DNA of 64,000 nucleotides from Variovorax paradoxus (GTDB lineage Bacteria; Pseudomonadota; Gammaproteobacteria; Burkholderiales; Burkholderiaceae_C), in assembly GCF_022009635.1 (NCBI RefSeq), contig NZ_CP091716.1, positions 124,001-188,000 on the forward strand, read 5' to 3'. Every line of letters starts with the position of its first letter. The stretch's first letter is position 1. The notes under the pieces were generated by a model, which searched no databases, was not told where the DNA came from, and was given only the letters and a program-made list of their open reading frames with translations. Both the position numbers and the translations under genes were made by a program. This document shows, piece by piece, positions 43,939-51,947 of this stretch.

Positions 43939-44859
43939 ATGGCCAAGATTTTCTGCATTGCCAACCAAAAGGGCGGCGTCGGCAAGACCACCACCACCGT
44001 CAATCTCGCCGCCGGCCTGGCCAAGGTCGGCCAACGGGTGCTGATGATCGACCTCGACCCCCAGGGCAATGCCACCATGGGTTCGGGCATCGACAAGCGC
44101 CAGCTGGAGCTGACGGTGTACGACGTGCTGCTCGAATCGGCCTCGGTGGCCGAGGCGCGGGTCAAGGCCGACAAGCTGGAGGAGGGCGGCTGCGGCTACG
44201 ACGTGCTGGGCGCCAACCGCGAGCTGGCGGGTGCCGAAGTCGAGATGGTTGCGCTCGACCGCCGCGAAAAGCGCCTGCGCACCGCTCTTGCCGCGGTCGG
44301 TGCGGAGTACGACTTCGTGCTGATCGACTGCCCGCCCAGCCTGAGCCTGCTGACGCTGAATGGCTTGTGCGCGGCCCACGGCGTGATCGTGCCGATGCAA
44401 TGCGAGTACTTCGCGCTCGAAGGGCTGACCGACCTGGTCAACACCATCAAACAGGTGCACGCCAACCTCAACAAGAACCTGCAGATCATCGGCCTGCTGC
44501 GCGTGATGTTCGATCCGCGCATCACGCTGCAGCAGCAGGTGAGCGAGCAGCTCAAGTCCCACTTCGGCGACAAGGTGTTCGATACCGTAATCCCACGCAA
44601 CGTGCGGCTGGCCGAGGCGCCGAGCTACGGCCTGCCGGGCGTGGTGTTCGACCCGGCCGCGCGAGGCAGCCAGGCTTTCATCGCGTTCGCCCAGGAGCTG
44701 GTCGAGAAGATGCCACCCGCCAGCGCGTTCGCCTCGGGCGCGGTGGCGCCGCCGATCGCGCCGGTCGAGCGCATCGCGCCGGACCTGCCGATCCCGGCCG
44801 ACGTGATGGCGCCGGCTACGGCGCCGGAGTCCGATTCGACCAGCGAAAACAACGCCTGA
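43939..44859 (+). CDS. parA: chromosome partition ATPase ParA
   Basis: 306 residues. Deviant Walker A KGGVGKTTT at the N-terminus, Walker A' MIDLDPQGNAT, Walker B DFVLIDCPPSLSLLT, and the Soj-type RGxxLAEAPSYGLP-like end (NVRLAEAPSYGLPG). A proline/alanine-rich tail of about 40 residues is extra. Works with ParB and parS to segregate the origin region. An alpha/beta hydrolase gene separates it from parB. Confidence 0.97.
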   Translation: MAKIFCIANQKGGVGKTTTTVNLAAGLAKVGQRVLMIDLDPQGNATMGSGIDKRQLELTVYDVLLESASVAEARVKADKLEEGGCGYDVLGANRELAGAEVEMVALDRREKRLRTALAAVGAEYDFVLIDCPPSLSLLTLNGLCAAHGVIVPMQCEYFALEGLTDLVNTIKQVHANLNKNLQIIGLLRVMFDPRITLQQQVSEQLKSHFGDKVFDTVIPRNVRLAEAPSYGLPGVVFDPAARGSQAFIAFAQELVEKMPPASAFASGAVAPPIAPVERIAPDLPIPADVMAPATAPESDSTSENNA

Positions 44860-44875
44860 CGCGGGGCCACGGCAC

Positions 44876-45421
44876 ATGACTGCACCCCGCATCCTGCTGC
44901 TGCCCGGATGGCAGAACAGCGGCCCCGGCCATTGGCAGACCCGCTGGGAATCGGTGTACGGCGACCATCGCGTCGAGCAGCACGAGTGGATGCGTCCGCT
45001 GCGCGGCGACTGGTCGATCCAGCTCGAGGAAGAAGTGCTGGCTTCGCCCGGCCCCGTGGTCCTTGCCGCGCACAGTCTCGGCTGCATCCTCGTCGCAGCC
45101 TGGGCCTCGCACTCGCGCAACACCCACAAGGTGCGCGGCGCGCTGCTGGTGGCGCCCGGCGACCTGGAGCGCGACGACCTGCGCCAACAGATTCCCGGCT
45201 GGGCGCCGATCGTGCGGCAGCCGCTGCCGTTTCCGGCGGTGCTGATCGCCGCCAACGACGACCCGTACTGCGAAGCCTCGCGCTCGCGCCAGCTGGCCAG
45301 CGACTGGGGCGCACGCTTCGTCGATGCCGGCGCGCGCGGCCACCTGAACGCCGAATCCGGCCTGGGCGACTGGCCCGAAGGCCGGGCCCTCCTGAACGAA
45401 ATCTCGAAAGAAAAGAACTGA
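44876..45421 (+). CDS. RBBP9/YdeN-type alpha/beta hydrolase in the par operon
   Basis: 181 residues: LLLPGWQNSGPGHWQTRWE at the N-terminus, nucleophile elbow AHSLGC, acid in ANDDPYC and base in GHLNAESGLGDW, all typical of the RBBP9/YdeN serine hydrolase family. Sixteen bases after parA and overlapping parB by one base (TGATG), it is clearly in the parAB transcript. Whether it has a role in partition is unknown. Confidence 0.9.
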   Translation: MTAPRILLLPGWQNSGPGHWQTRWESVYGDHRVEQHEWMRPLRGDWSIQLEEEVLASPGPVVLAAHSLGCILVAAWASHSRNTHKVRGALLVAPGDLERDDLRQQIPGWAPIVRQPLPFPAVLIAANDDPYCEASRSRQLASDWGARFVDAGARGHLNAESGLGDWPEGRALLNEISKEKN

Positions 45422-46389
45422 TGGCGACCAAGAAACCCAAGGGCCTCGGCCGCGGCCTCGAAGCGCTGCTCGGCCCGACGGCCGCGCCTTCCGCCGACAA
45501 CGGCATCGGTGGCGGCGGCAGCAATGGCCAGGAAGAGGGGCGCGCGCCGCAGAACCCGAACACGCTGATGCTCGACCAGATGGTCGCCGGCGTCTACCAG
45601 CCGCGCACGCGCATGGACGAAGGCGCGCTGTACGAACTCGCCGAGAGCATCAAGGCGCAGGGCATCATGCAGCCGATCCTGGTGCGCCGGCTCGATGCCG
45701 AATCGGCCGCCGCCAAGAACGCCGAATACGAAATCATCGCGGGCGAGCGCCGCTTCCGCGCCGCCAAGCTGGCGGGCCTCGACAGCGTGCCGGTGCTGGT
45801 GCGCGACGTGCCCAACGAGGCCGCGGCGGCGATGTCGCTCATCGAGAACATCCAGCGCGAAGACCTGAATCCGCTGGAAGAAGCCCAAGGTTTGCAACGT
45901 CTTGTTACAGAATTTGGCCTCACGCACGAGCAGGCTGCGCAGGCCGTGGGCCGTTCGCGCAGCGCCGCCAGCAACCTGCTACGCCTGCTGAACCTGGCGG
46001 AGCCCGCGCAGCAGATGCTGATGGCCGGCGACATCGACATGGGCCATGCTCGTGCGCTGCTGTCGCTCGACCGCGGCACGCAGATCACGGCGGCCAACCA
46101 GATCGCCGCCAAGAAGATGTCGGTGCGCGAAGCCGAGGCGCTGGTGAAGAAGCTCGCCGCCGAGTTCACGCTCACGCCTTCGCGCCGCAGCAACGACGGC
46201 GAGAAGTCGCGCGACCTGCAGCGCGTGGAAGAAGAACTGGCCGACCTGCTCACGGCCGAGGTCGAGGTGCGCATCAAGAAACGCAGCAAGCGCGGCGGCC
46301 GGATCGAGGAGAGCGGCGAGCTCGCCATCCACTTCGGCTCCATCGAGGCACTCAACGGATTGATCGAGCGCATCCGCCGGACAGCCTAG
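45421..46389 (+). CDS. parB: chromosome partition protein ParB
   Basis: 322 residues. N-terminal KPKGLGRGLEALLG (ParA-activating segment), then the CTPase/ParB domain with GERRFRAAKLAG and ENIQREDLNPLEEA, helix-turn-helix HEQAAQAVGRSRSAASNLLRLL, and a C-terminal dimerisation helix. Binds parS (42015-42030 and 43090-43105) and spreads as a clamp. A glycine-rich stretch follows the N-terminal motif. Confidence 0.97.
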   Translation: MATKKPKGLGRGLEALLGPTAAPSADNGIGGGGSNGQEEGRAPQNPNTLMLDQMVAGVYQPRTRMDEGALYELAESIKAQGIMQPILVRRLDAESAAAKNAEYEIIAGERRFRAAKLAGLDSVPVLVRDVPNEAAAAMSLIENIQREDLNPLEEAQGLQRLVTEFGLTHEQAAQAVGRSRSAASNLLRLLNLAEPAQQMLMAGDIDMGHARALLSLDRGTQITAANQIAAKKMSVREAEALVKKLAAEFTLTPSRRSNDGEKSRDLQRVEEELADLLTAEVEVRIKKRSKRGGRIEESGELAIHFGSIEALNGLIERIRRTA

Positions 46390-46503
46390 TTTTGCGAAGC
46401 GGATGTCGGTCATTCGTTTGATTGATTCCTGCAATCCTTTGCGCGTATCCTCGACCGCTGGTTTTTTCACCCCCAAATTTCTGACAACAGAGGGAGCTCC
46501 TTC

Positions 46504-47415
46504 ATGCAGTTCACCAGGTTCTCGCTCGCGGCCGTGGCCGTCGGCGCATTTCTTCTTACCGGTTGCGCCGCCACCGACATGCAGATGGGCAGCCAGTCGG
46601 CCAAGACCATGGCCACCGGCAGCGCCGCCGGCGGAGCGACCGACAACGCCAGCAGCCAGCTCGAGCGCTGCGAGTCGCCGCTTGGCACGGTCTCGCTGAT
46701 CGAGAACCAGAGCGCCGGCTGGTACACGATCCTCACGGGCGAATACCGCCTGCCGCCCACCGCCAACCTGCTGCGCCTGCTGGTGCAACAGTCGAACTGC
46801 TTCATCGTGGTCGAGCGCGGCGCGGCCGGCATGAACGCCATGACGCGTGAACGCGCGCTGCAGCAGTCGGGCGAAATGCGCGGCGGCAGCAACTTCGGCC
46901 GTGGCCAGATGGTGGCTTCCGACTACGGCCTGTCGCCCGAGATCGTGTTCAGCAACAGCGATGCCGGCGGCATCGGCGGCGCGCTCGGCGGCCTGGTGGG
47001 TGGCGGCCGTGGCCGTGCGCTCGCGCAGCTCGGCGGCAGCATGCAGACCAAGGAAGCCAGCGCGCTGCTGACCCTGATCGACAACCGCTCCGGCGTGCAG
47101 GTCGCGGCCTCGGAAGGCAGCGCCTCCAAGACCGATTTCGGCGCCTTCGGCGCGCTCGCCGGCCGCAGCGCGGGCGGCAACATCGGCGGCTACACCAACA
47201 CGGCGCAGGGCAAGGTGATTGCCGCCGCCTTCATGGACGCCTTCAACCAGATGGTCCGTTCGCTGCGCAACTACAAGGCGCAGACGGTGCGCGGCCAGGG
47301 CCTCGGCGGCGGTGGCCGCCTGGGTGTGGACGGCGGCGCCGCGCCGTCGCAGACCTACGTGCCGGCCGAGAAGCCGGCTGCGCCCACGCGTCGCCGCAGC
47401 AACAGCAGCAACTGA
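46504..47415 (+). CDS. CsgG-family outer-membrane lipoprotein
   Basis: 303 residues. Lipoprotein signal with lipobox LLTGC (lipidated Cys at about 21). The core (LLVQQSNCFIVVERG, PEIVFSNSD, TLIDNRSGVQVAASEGSASKTDF) matches CsgG/curli-assembly proteins. Glycine-rich segments (GGIGGALGGLVGGGRG) replace part of the barrel region, and the C-terminus is low-complexity. No curli genes (csgA, csgE, csgF) are near. Probably secretion- or envelope-related; exact role unknown. Confidence 0.82.
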   Translation: MQFTRFSLAAVAVGAFLLTGCAATDMQMGSQSAKTMATGSAAGGATDNASSQLERCESPLGTVSLIENQSAGWYTILTGEYRLPPTANLLRLLVQQSNCFIVVERGAAGMNAMTRERALQQSGEMRGGSNFGRGQMVASDYGLSPEIVFSNSDAGGIGGALGGLVGGGRGRALAQLGGSMQTKEASALLTLIDNRSGVQVAASEGSASKTDFGAFGALAGRSAGGNIGGYTNTAQGKVIAAAFMDAFNQMVRSLRNYKAQTVRGQGLGGGGRLGVDGGAAPSQTYVPAEKPAAPTRRRSNSSN

Positions 47416-47441
47416 TCGATCGGGTCGCCTTGCGCGACTCG

Positions 47442-47480
47442 AAAAAAAGCCCGGGGCTCTCGCGAGCCGCCGGGCTTTTT
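47442..47480. terminator. bidirectional rho-independent terminator
   Basis: GCCCGGGGCTC (47449-47459) pairs with GAGCC-G-CCGGGC (47464-47475, one bulge), tetraloop TCGC, A run before and T run after. It separates convergent csgG-like and oxidase genes. Confidence 0.92.
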
Positions 47481-47511
47481 CATGGAACGCCTGGGAAAGG
47501 CGAGCGGCCTG

Positions 47512-48936
47512 TCAGAGGCTGAAGATCTTCCCGGGGTTCATGATGTTCTTCGGGTCGAGCGCGCGCTTGATGGTGCGCATCATGTCGATGGCGCCCGCGC
47601 CCGCTTCGGTGACCAGGAAGTCCATCTTGTGCAGGCCCACGCCGTGCTCGCCGGTGCAGGTGCCTTCGAGCGCCAGCGCGCGGCTCACCAGCGCATGGTT
47701 CAGCTCCTCTGCCTTCACGCGCTCTTCGGGGATGTTCGGGTCGAGCAGGTAGCCGAAGTGGAAGTTGCCGTCGCCCACGTGGCCGACCAGGAAGTAGGGG
47801 ATGCCGCTGGCATCGGCCTCGGCCACCGAGTCGAGCAGGCAGTCGGCAAGCCGCGAGATCGGCACGCAGGTGTCGGTCGAGATCACGCGGCAGCCCGGAC
47901 GCGACTGCACCGCCGCGAAGTAGCTGTTGTGCCGCGCGGTCCACAGCCGCGTGCGCTCTTCCGGCGTGCTGGCCCATTCGAAGGCATTGCCGCCGTGGCC
48001 GCTGGCGAGTTCCTGCACCGTCTCGGCCTGCTCCTTCACGCCGGCGGGCGAGCCGTGGAACTCCATCAACAGCATCGGCTCTTCGCGCAGGTTCAGCTTG
48101 GCATACGCGTTCACCATGCGCACCGTGTTGACGTCGATCAGCTCCACGCGCGCGATCGGCACGCCCAGCTGGATGGTCTCGATGGTCGTGCGTACCGCGG
48201 CCTCGATGCTCGGGAACGAGCAGATCGCGGCCGACACCGCCTCGGGCAGCGGGTAGATGCGCAGCGTGATCTCCGTGACCACGCCCAGCGTGCCTTCGCT
48301 GCCCACCATGAGGCGCGTGAGGTCGTAGCCGGCGGAAGACTTCTTCGCGCGCGTGCCGGTGCGGATGACTTCGCCGGCGGCAGTGACCACTTCGAGCGCC
48401 AGCACGTTCTCGCGCATGGTGCCGTAGCGCACCGCGTTCGTGCCGCTGGCGCGCGTGGCGGTCATGCCGCCGATGGAGGCGTCGGCGCCGGGGTCGATGG
48501 GGAAGAACAGGCCCGTGCTCTTGATCTCTTCGTTGAGCTGCTTGCGCGTGACGCCGGGCTGCACCGTCACCGTGAGGTCGTCGGCGTTGATCGACAGCAC
48601 CTTGTTCATGCGCGACACGTCGATGCTGATGCCGCCTTGCACCGCCAGCAGGTGGCCTTCGAGCGAGGAGCCCACGCCGAAGGGAATGACCGGCACGCTG
48701 TGCTCGCTGGCCAGCTTCACCGCATCGGCCACGTCCTGCGTGCTTTCGGCGAACACCACGGCCGAGGGCGGCGGCGCGTCGAAAGAAGATTCGTCGCGCC
48801 CGTGCTGCGTGCGTACCGCCAGCGCCGTGGAACAGTTGGCGCCGAAGCGGGTCTTCAGCCCGTCGATCAGGCTGGCGGGAACGTCGCGCAGATGAAGCTC
48901 CGGCATCAGGTGCGAGGTTTGGGTCGGGGCGTTCAT
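47512..48936 (-). CDS. FAD-binding oxidoreductase, D-lactate dehydrogenase/glycolate oxidase (GlcD/DLD) type
   Basis: 474 residues. FAD-binding PCMH domain with VIPFGVGSSLEGH and the family motif TDPGADASIGGM-like FFPIDPGADASIGGMTATRASG, cap domain, and C-terminal GHVGDGNFHF with metal-site histidines, then TCTGEHGVGLHK and LDPKNIMNPGKI. It oxidises a 2-hydroxy acid such as D-lactate or D-2-hydroxyglutarate with transfer to quinone or cytochrome c. Single gene; substrate not decidable. Confidence 0.92.
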   Translation of the reverse strand: MNAPTQTSHLMPELHLRDVPASLIDGLKTRFGANCSTALAVRTQHGRDESSFDAPPPSAVVFAESTQDVADAVKLASEHSVPVIPFGVGSSLEGHLLAVQGGISIDVSRMNKVLSINADDLTVTVQPGVTRKQLNEEIKSTGLFFPIDPGADASIGGMTATRASGTNAVRYGTMRENVLALEVVTAAGEVIRTGTRAKKSSAGYDLTRLMVGSEGTLGVVTEITLRIYPLPEAVSAAICSFPSIEAAVRTTIETIQLGVPIARVELIDVNTVRMVNAYAKLNLREEPMLLMEFHGSPAGVKEQAETVQELASGHGGNAFEWASTPEERTRLWTARHNSYFAAVQSRPGCRVISTDTCVPISRLADCLLDSVAEADASGIPYFLVGHVGDGNFHFGYLLDPNIPEERVKAEELNHALVSRALALEGTCTGEHGVGLHKMDFLVTEAGAGAIDMMRTIKRALDPKNIMNPGKIFSL

Positions 48937-48994
48937 CGGGGCGTCTCCTGCTGGGGGTGAGGGGGATCGGCCATTTTACGGAGCGAGCACCATA

Positions 48995-49513
48995 ATGCGC
49001 TTCGGAAAAAACATGAACCCCACCACCCTCAGCGCCCTCGCGGCCTTCCCGTCGCAACTGGAGGCCCACTACGCGGCCATTCCCCCGGCCTTCAGGCACT
49101 GGACGCCCCCATCGTGGGAGGGCGTGCCCAGCGAGGCATTCACCGCCATCGAACAGCTCTGCCATGTGCGCGACATCGAGATCGAGGGCTACCACGTGCG
49201 CTTTCGCCGCACGCTGCAGGAGTCGCACCCGACCCTGGCCTCGATCGACAGCGAGCCGCTGGCCGCCGAGCGCAACTACGGCGCGGCCGACGCCGCGAAG
49301 GTGCTGGCCGACTTTCGCCTGGCGCGCGTGCAGACCATGGAGATCATCTCCAGCCTGAGCGACGCGCAACTGCGGCGCACGGCCGTGTTCGAGGGCTATG
49401 GCCCGCTGACCATGCGCAGCCTCATTCACTACCTCTGTAGCCACGACCAGCAACATCTTGCAGGCCTGCAGTGGCTGGCCGGCAAGATCGACGCATCGAC
49501 CGTCGCGCAATAG
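48995..49513 (+). CDS. DinB/DUF664-family protein
   Basis: 172 residues, four-helix bundle of the DinB superfamily with the three metal-ligand histidines in recognisable places (QLCHVRDIE, and HDQQH near the C-terminus). Some family members are thiol-dependent S-transferases, others are of unknown function. The ATG at 48995 has GGAG upstream; ATG at 49013 (MNPTTL) is also possible. Confidence 0.8.
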   Translation: MRFGKNMNPTTLSALAAFPSQLEAHYAAIPPAFRHWTPPSWEGVPSEAFTAIEQLCHVRDIEIEGYHVRFRRTLQESHPTLASIDSEPLAAERNYGAADAAKVLADFRLARVQTMEIISSLSDAQLRRTAVFEGYGPLTMRSLIHYLCSHDQQHLAGLQWLAGKIDASTVAQ

Positions 49514-49539
49514 CAATAGATAAGCAAGCAGGAGCGCCC

Positions 49540-50139
49540 ATGGGCAACCGACTTTCCCAGATCGCCACCCGCACCGGCGACGACGGCACCACCGGCCTCG
49601 GCGACAACACCCGCGTGCCCAAGGACCACCTGCGGGTGCATGCGATGGGCGACGTGGACGAACTCAACTCGCACATCGGCGTGCTGCTGTGCGAGCCCAT
49701 GCCGGAGCCCGTGCGCGAGCTTTTGGTCGACGTGCAGCACCAGCTCTTCAACCTCGGCGGCGAACTCTCGATGCCGGGCTTCACCTTGCTGAAGGCCGAT
49801 GCGCTGCTGCAGCTGGACAACGCCCTGGCCGAGCACAACGCCGCGCTGCCTCGCCTGGCCGAATTCATCCTGCCGGCCGGCACCCGCGCGGCCTCGCTCG
49901 CGCATGTGTGCCGCACGGTGGCGCGCAGGGCCGAACGCGCGGTGGTCGCGCTCGGCGCCACGGCAGAACTCAACGATGCGCTGCGCCAGTACCTGAACCG
50001 GCTCAGCGACCTGCTCTTCGTGCTGGCGCGCGTGCTCAACCGCATGAACGGCGGCGACGACGTCTACTGGAAGAGCGAACGGATGGCGCGTGCTGCTGCG
50101 GCGGCAGCGCAAGACGAGGACAACAAGGAGTCTCCATGA
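49540..50139 (+). CDS. pduO: corrinoid adenosyltransferase, PduO type
   Basis: 199 residues. N-terminal ATP-binding TRTGDDGTTGLGDNTRVPK, VDELNSHIG, and the C-terminal RAERAVVALG...LNRLSDLLFVLAR, a textbook PduO/MMAB pattern; converts cob(I)alamin to adenosylcobalamin. AGGAG precedes the ATG. No cobalamin riboswitch is seen upstream. Its stop overlaps the next gene by ATGA. Confidence 0.95.
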   Translation: MGNRLSQIATRTGDDGTTGLGDNTRVPKDHLRVHAMGDVDELNSHIGVLLCEPMPEPVRELLVDVQHQLFNLGGELSMPGFTLLKADALLQLDNALAEHNAALPRLAEFILPAGTRAASLAHVCRTVARRAERAVVALGATAELNDALRQYLNRLSDLLFVLARVLNRMNGGDDVYWKSERMARAAAAAAQDEDNKESP

Positions 50140-50498
50140 AATTTCCGAACACGATCTGCAGCGCATCGCTCGCCGCGGCGATGGCCGCCGCGCTCCTGCT
50201 GCCCGCGGCTGCGCAGGCCCAGAGCGCCGACAACCCGCCCAAGGCACAGCGCGCCCACACGCTCAAGCAGCCGTCGCGCAGCGGCAAGGTGGTGGGCAGC
50301 GTGCAGCGCGGCGCCAACGCGGCGGGCCGAGGCATCGACCGCGCCGACGCGGCCACCCGGCGCGGCGTCAACAACGTGTCGGAAAAAGCCAGCAGGCCCG
50401 TGCGCAACGTGGGCGAGGCCTTTGGACGCAAGCTCTCGCCGGGCTCGAGCGGTCGCGCCGCGCCGCCGCCCGTGGGGCCGCAAGGCAACGCCCCTTAG
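50136..50498 (+). CDS. small exported low-complexity basic protein
   Basis: 120 residues. Signal peptide (MKF, alanine/leucine-rich core, cleavage after AQA near 29); mature part is rich in R, K, G, A and P with no obvious fold (KVVGSVQRGANAAGRGIDRADAA). Coupled to the adenosyltransferase by ATGA overlap, yet no functional link is evident. Unknown function. Confidence 0.75.
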   Translation: MKFPNTICSASLAAAMAAALLLPAAAQAQSADNPPKAQRAHTLKQPSRSGKVVGSVQRGANAAGRGIDRADAATRRGVNNVSEKASRPVRNVGEAFGRKLSPGSSGRAAPPPVGPQGNAP

Positions 50499-50521
50499 GA
50501 AAGCAATACCGTCAATCCAGA

Positions 50522-50609
50522 AACACCGTGGAACCGGCTCCGCCGGGCCACTGGTGTTACCCCCGGAAGGGGGTTGGCGAAGCGACACGAAGTGCGCGAG
50601 GCCTGGGGG
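50522..50609 (+). repeat. 89-base intergenic repeat, copy 2
   Basis: Same orientation and sequence family as the copy at 23077-23165 (about nine of ten bases equal). Its end, GGGGGAGA, lies 6 bases before the next start codon and serves as that gene's ribosome site. Confidence 0.8.
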
Positions 50610-50619
50610 AGAACCAAAA

Positions 50620-51141
50620 ATGGCAAGAAACATCGAGATCAAGGCCCGCATCGACAGCGTGGACCGCGTAGCAGCCATCGCCGCAACGCTGGCCGACAAA
50701 GGCCCCATAGAGATCGCACAGGACGACACCTTCTTCCGCTGCAACGACAGCGCCGATCGCCTCAAGCTGCGCACCTTCGCGCCCGACCGCGCGGAGCTGA
50801 TCTTCTACCGCCGCGCGAACAGCGCAGGCCCGAAGGAATCGTTCTACCTGATCACGCCCTGCAGCACGCCCGACGTGCTGCGCGAATCGCTCACGCTCGC
50901 ATGGGGACAGGCGGGGCGCGTACGCAAGCAGCGCCGTTTGTTCATCGTGGGCCGCACGCGGGTGCACCTGGATCGCGTCGAAGGCCTCGGCGAATTCCTC
51001 GAGCTTGAAGTTGTGCTGGAAGAGGGCGAGTCCGCCGACGCCGGCATCGCACAGGCGCATGCGCTCATGGCGCAACTGGGCGTGGGCACCGACCAGTTGG
51101 TGCAGGGCGCCTATGTCGACCTCCTGAACGACGCCGCCTGA
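50620..51141 (+). CDS. CYTH-domain protein (class IV adenylate cyclase-like)
   Basis: 173 residues of the CYTH/triphosphate tunnel family: N-terminal RNIEIKARI (ExEK-type motif), then DTFFRC, RLKLRTF, AELIFYRR, RVRKQRRLF, VHLDRVEGLGEFLELEVVL, which supply the tunnel's basic and acidic residues. Members are class IV adenylate cyclases, thiamine triphosphatases or polyphosphatases; which applies cannot be told. Its Shine-Dalgarno sequence lies in the repeat just upstream. Confidence 0.85.
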   Translation: MARNIEIKARIDSVDRVAAIAATLADKGPIEIAQDDTFFRCNDSADRLKLRTFAPDRAELIFYRRANSAGPKESFYLITPCSTPDVLRESLTLAWGQAGRVRKQRRLFIVGRTRVHLDRVEGLGEFLELEVVLEEGESADAGIAQAHALMAQLGVGTDQLVQGAYVDLLNDAA

Positions 51142-51145
51142 TCGA

Positions 51146-51787
51146 TCAGCGCCAGCCCGCGGCCTTGAGCTTGTCCGCGAGCTGCTGCGCGATCTTCGCG
51201 TAGCCCTGTGCGTTCGCATGGATGCGGTCGGAGCGCAGCGACGCATCCGACAGCACGCTCGAATACACATCGGCGAGCAACAACGCCTGCCCCGCCTTCG
51301 ACACCTCTTCATAGAACGGCGCATCGCTGAGCGAGCCGACGAATGCGCGCATCGCGTCGGGCGCCGGCGTGGCCAGCACCGCGACATGCGGCGTGTGCGC
51401 GCGTGCCTGTTCGATCAGCGCCGCGATGTTGTCGCGCGTGGCCGTGGCCGGCACGCCGCGCAGCATGTCGTTGCCGCCGATGGCGATCAGGATCGCGTCG
51501 TAGCTCGCGCCGTTCAGCAGCGTCGGCAGGCGCTGCAGCGCGCCCGCCGAGGTGTCGCCGTTGACGCCCTCGTTGTCGACCTGCCAGCCGGTGAGTTCGC
51601 CCAGCTTCACGGGCCATGACGCATCGGGCGGCGCGCCGTAGCCGAAGGTCAGGCTGTCGCCGAGCGCCAGCACGCGGGCGCCGGGCTTCAATGCGTTGTT
51701 TGAAGAAGCCTTGCGCTTGCCGCAGGCTGCCAGCGCGGCAGCGGCGGGCACGCCGGCCAGCAGTTGGAGGAGGTGTCTTCGCTTCAT
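51146..51787 (-). CDS. SGNH/GDSL-family esterase (TesA-like arylesterase), lipoprotein-like signal
   Basis: 213 residues. Signal with LAAC lipobox at about 19-22, then block I ALGDSLTFGYG (Ser of GDSL), Gly of GVNGDTSAG, IAIGGNDML, and the terminal DRIHAN with catalytic Asp/His. Typical TesA/arylesterase length. Acts in the periplasm, probably anchored by lipid. Four bases from the convergent CYTH gene. Confidence 0.92.
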   Translation of the reverse strand: MKRRHLLQLLAGVPAAAALAACGKRKASSNNALKPGARVLALGDSLTFGYGAPPDASWPVKLGELTGWQVDNEGVNGDTSAGALQRLPTLLNGASYDAILIAIGGNDMLRGVPATATRDNIAALIEQARAHTPHVAVLATPAPDAMRAFVGSLSDAPFYEEVSKAGQALLLADVYSSVLSDASLRSDRIHANAQGYAKIAQQLADKLKAAGWR

Positions 51788-51947
51788 GCTGCGCGCAGCT
51801 TAATCGCGGGCCGAAGCCGTTCAGGCGCTTGCCCCTTTTCTCGGAAAGCGCATAAGCCTCCCCGTTTTTGTTCGTTCCCCGGCGAAGAGCGCAGGCGAAG
51901 AATCGCGGCCCTGCACCTTCATTCATCACCGACCGGGGTCCGACACC

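Noticed and set aside
42988..45927. A 979-codon minus-strand open frame opposite rsmG, LysE, parA and the hydrolase
   Set aside because: Same composition artefact; it opposes four well-supported genes and has no domain signature.
49514..49539. Cobalamin riboswitch before the adenosyltransferase gene
   Set aside because: The gap is only 26 bases and holds just a ribosome site.
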